A DNA stretch of 6,728 nucleotides from JBNKDD01 sp050288085 (lineage in GTDB: Bacteria; Chloroflexota; Anaerolineae; Aggregatilineales; UBA3940). The translations under genes were made by a program, and so were the position numbers. Positions 6,571 to 6,728 of the stretch are shown piece after piece (within the stretch, counting starts at the first letter, position 1; each line of letters starts with the position of its first letter). A model generated the notes under the pieces. That model saw only the letters and a list, made by a program, of their open reading frames with translations, ran no database searches and was not told where the DNA came from. The stretch covers positions 1 through 6,728 of the forward strand of contig JBNKDD010000309.1 in NCBI GenBank assembly GCA_050288085.1, in the 5' to 3' direction.

Positions 6571-6728
6571 TGTTCGCGGTACCACCTTAGTTCGGATTTG
6601 GGGACCAGGTCCACGAATCCGCACTCTGAGCGCGATAACGGGCGCATCCCGAAACACCCCTAATGACCGGATTACGGCGTTCAGCGTGTTGGCTCCTGAG
6701 CTACCTTCAGCGGGTGCGGCAGTGGGGG
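6536..6728 (-). ncRNA. T-box riboswitch leader of valS
   Basis: The minus strand carries the canonical T-box sequence AAGGTGGTACCGCG (6575-6588). Its TGGT bulge would pair with the ACCA 3' end of an uncharged tRNA whose discriminator base is A, as in tRNA-Val. The antiterminator base helix is CTAAGG (6585-6590) with CCTTAG (6553-6558), which competes with the terminator at 6536-6570. Upstream, a hairpin at 6594-6620 (GGATT/AATCC outer, GGAC/GTCC inner) fits Stem III. Stem I seems to be closed by CCGCAC (6714-6719) with GTGCGG (6619-6624), and an inner AACAC/GTGTT helix pairs 6686-6690 with 6653-6657. The specifier should be a valine codon; a GTT at 6637-6639 followed by A, on the 3' side of Stem I, is the best candidate, but I could not fold the loop with certainty. 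The promoter and perhaps the first bases lie beyond the right edge. Confidence 0.93.

Overview
The window looks like a chromosomal segment of moderately high GC content from an uncultured or less-studied bacterium. A Chloroflexota (Anaerolineae-like) origin is my best guess. The basis is the style of the beta-sandwich protein at the left edge, the T-box-controlled valS and the AbrB/Doc toxin-antitoxin pair. This is inference from family resemblance, not a measured placement.

Left part (1-2058, + strand): three closely spaced co-directional genes. The first is the 3' part of a large protein whose start lies outside the window; it has repeated extracytoplasmic-looking beta-sandwich domains. The second encodes a 95-residue soluble protein that I do not recognise. 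The third encodes a UPF0316 (DUF5698 + DUF2179) membrane protein with three membrane segments. Gaps of 24 and 8-17 bases suggest one transcript.

Middle (2059-2820, - strand): a small toxin-antitoxin locus converging on the first operon. The AbrB/MazE-type antitoxin is intact, with its own -10 box, a good ribosome binding site and a palindromic operator array. The overlapping Doc/Fic-fold toxin gene is broken twice: a TAA replaces codon 57, and about 10 bases are missing exactly where the catalytic HxFx half of the HxFxDGNKR motif should be. A partial copy of the operator sequence lies just past the toxin's 3' end.

Right part (2810-6728, - strand): a complete valyl-tRNA synthetase gene (valS) preceded by a T-box riboswitch, with canonical T-box sequence, antiterminator and terminator. 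It is followed 51 bases later by a histone-deacetylase-fold deacetylase gene with all metal ligands present. No clear terminator separates valS from the deacetylase, so the deacetylase may be induced together with valS when uncharged tRNA-Val accumulates.

I see no CRISPR array, transposase, tRNA or rRNA gene. The most interesting points are the disarmed toxin beside a preserved antitoxin and operator, the repeated operator-like sequence flanking that locus, and the possible T-box control of a deacetylase.
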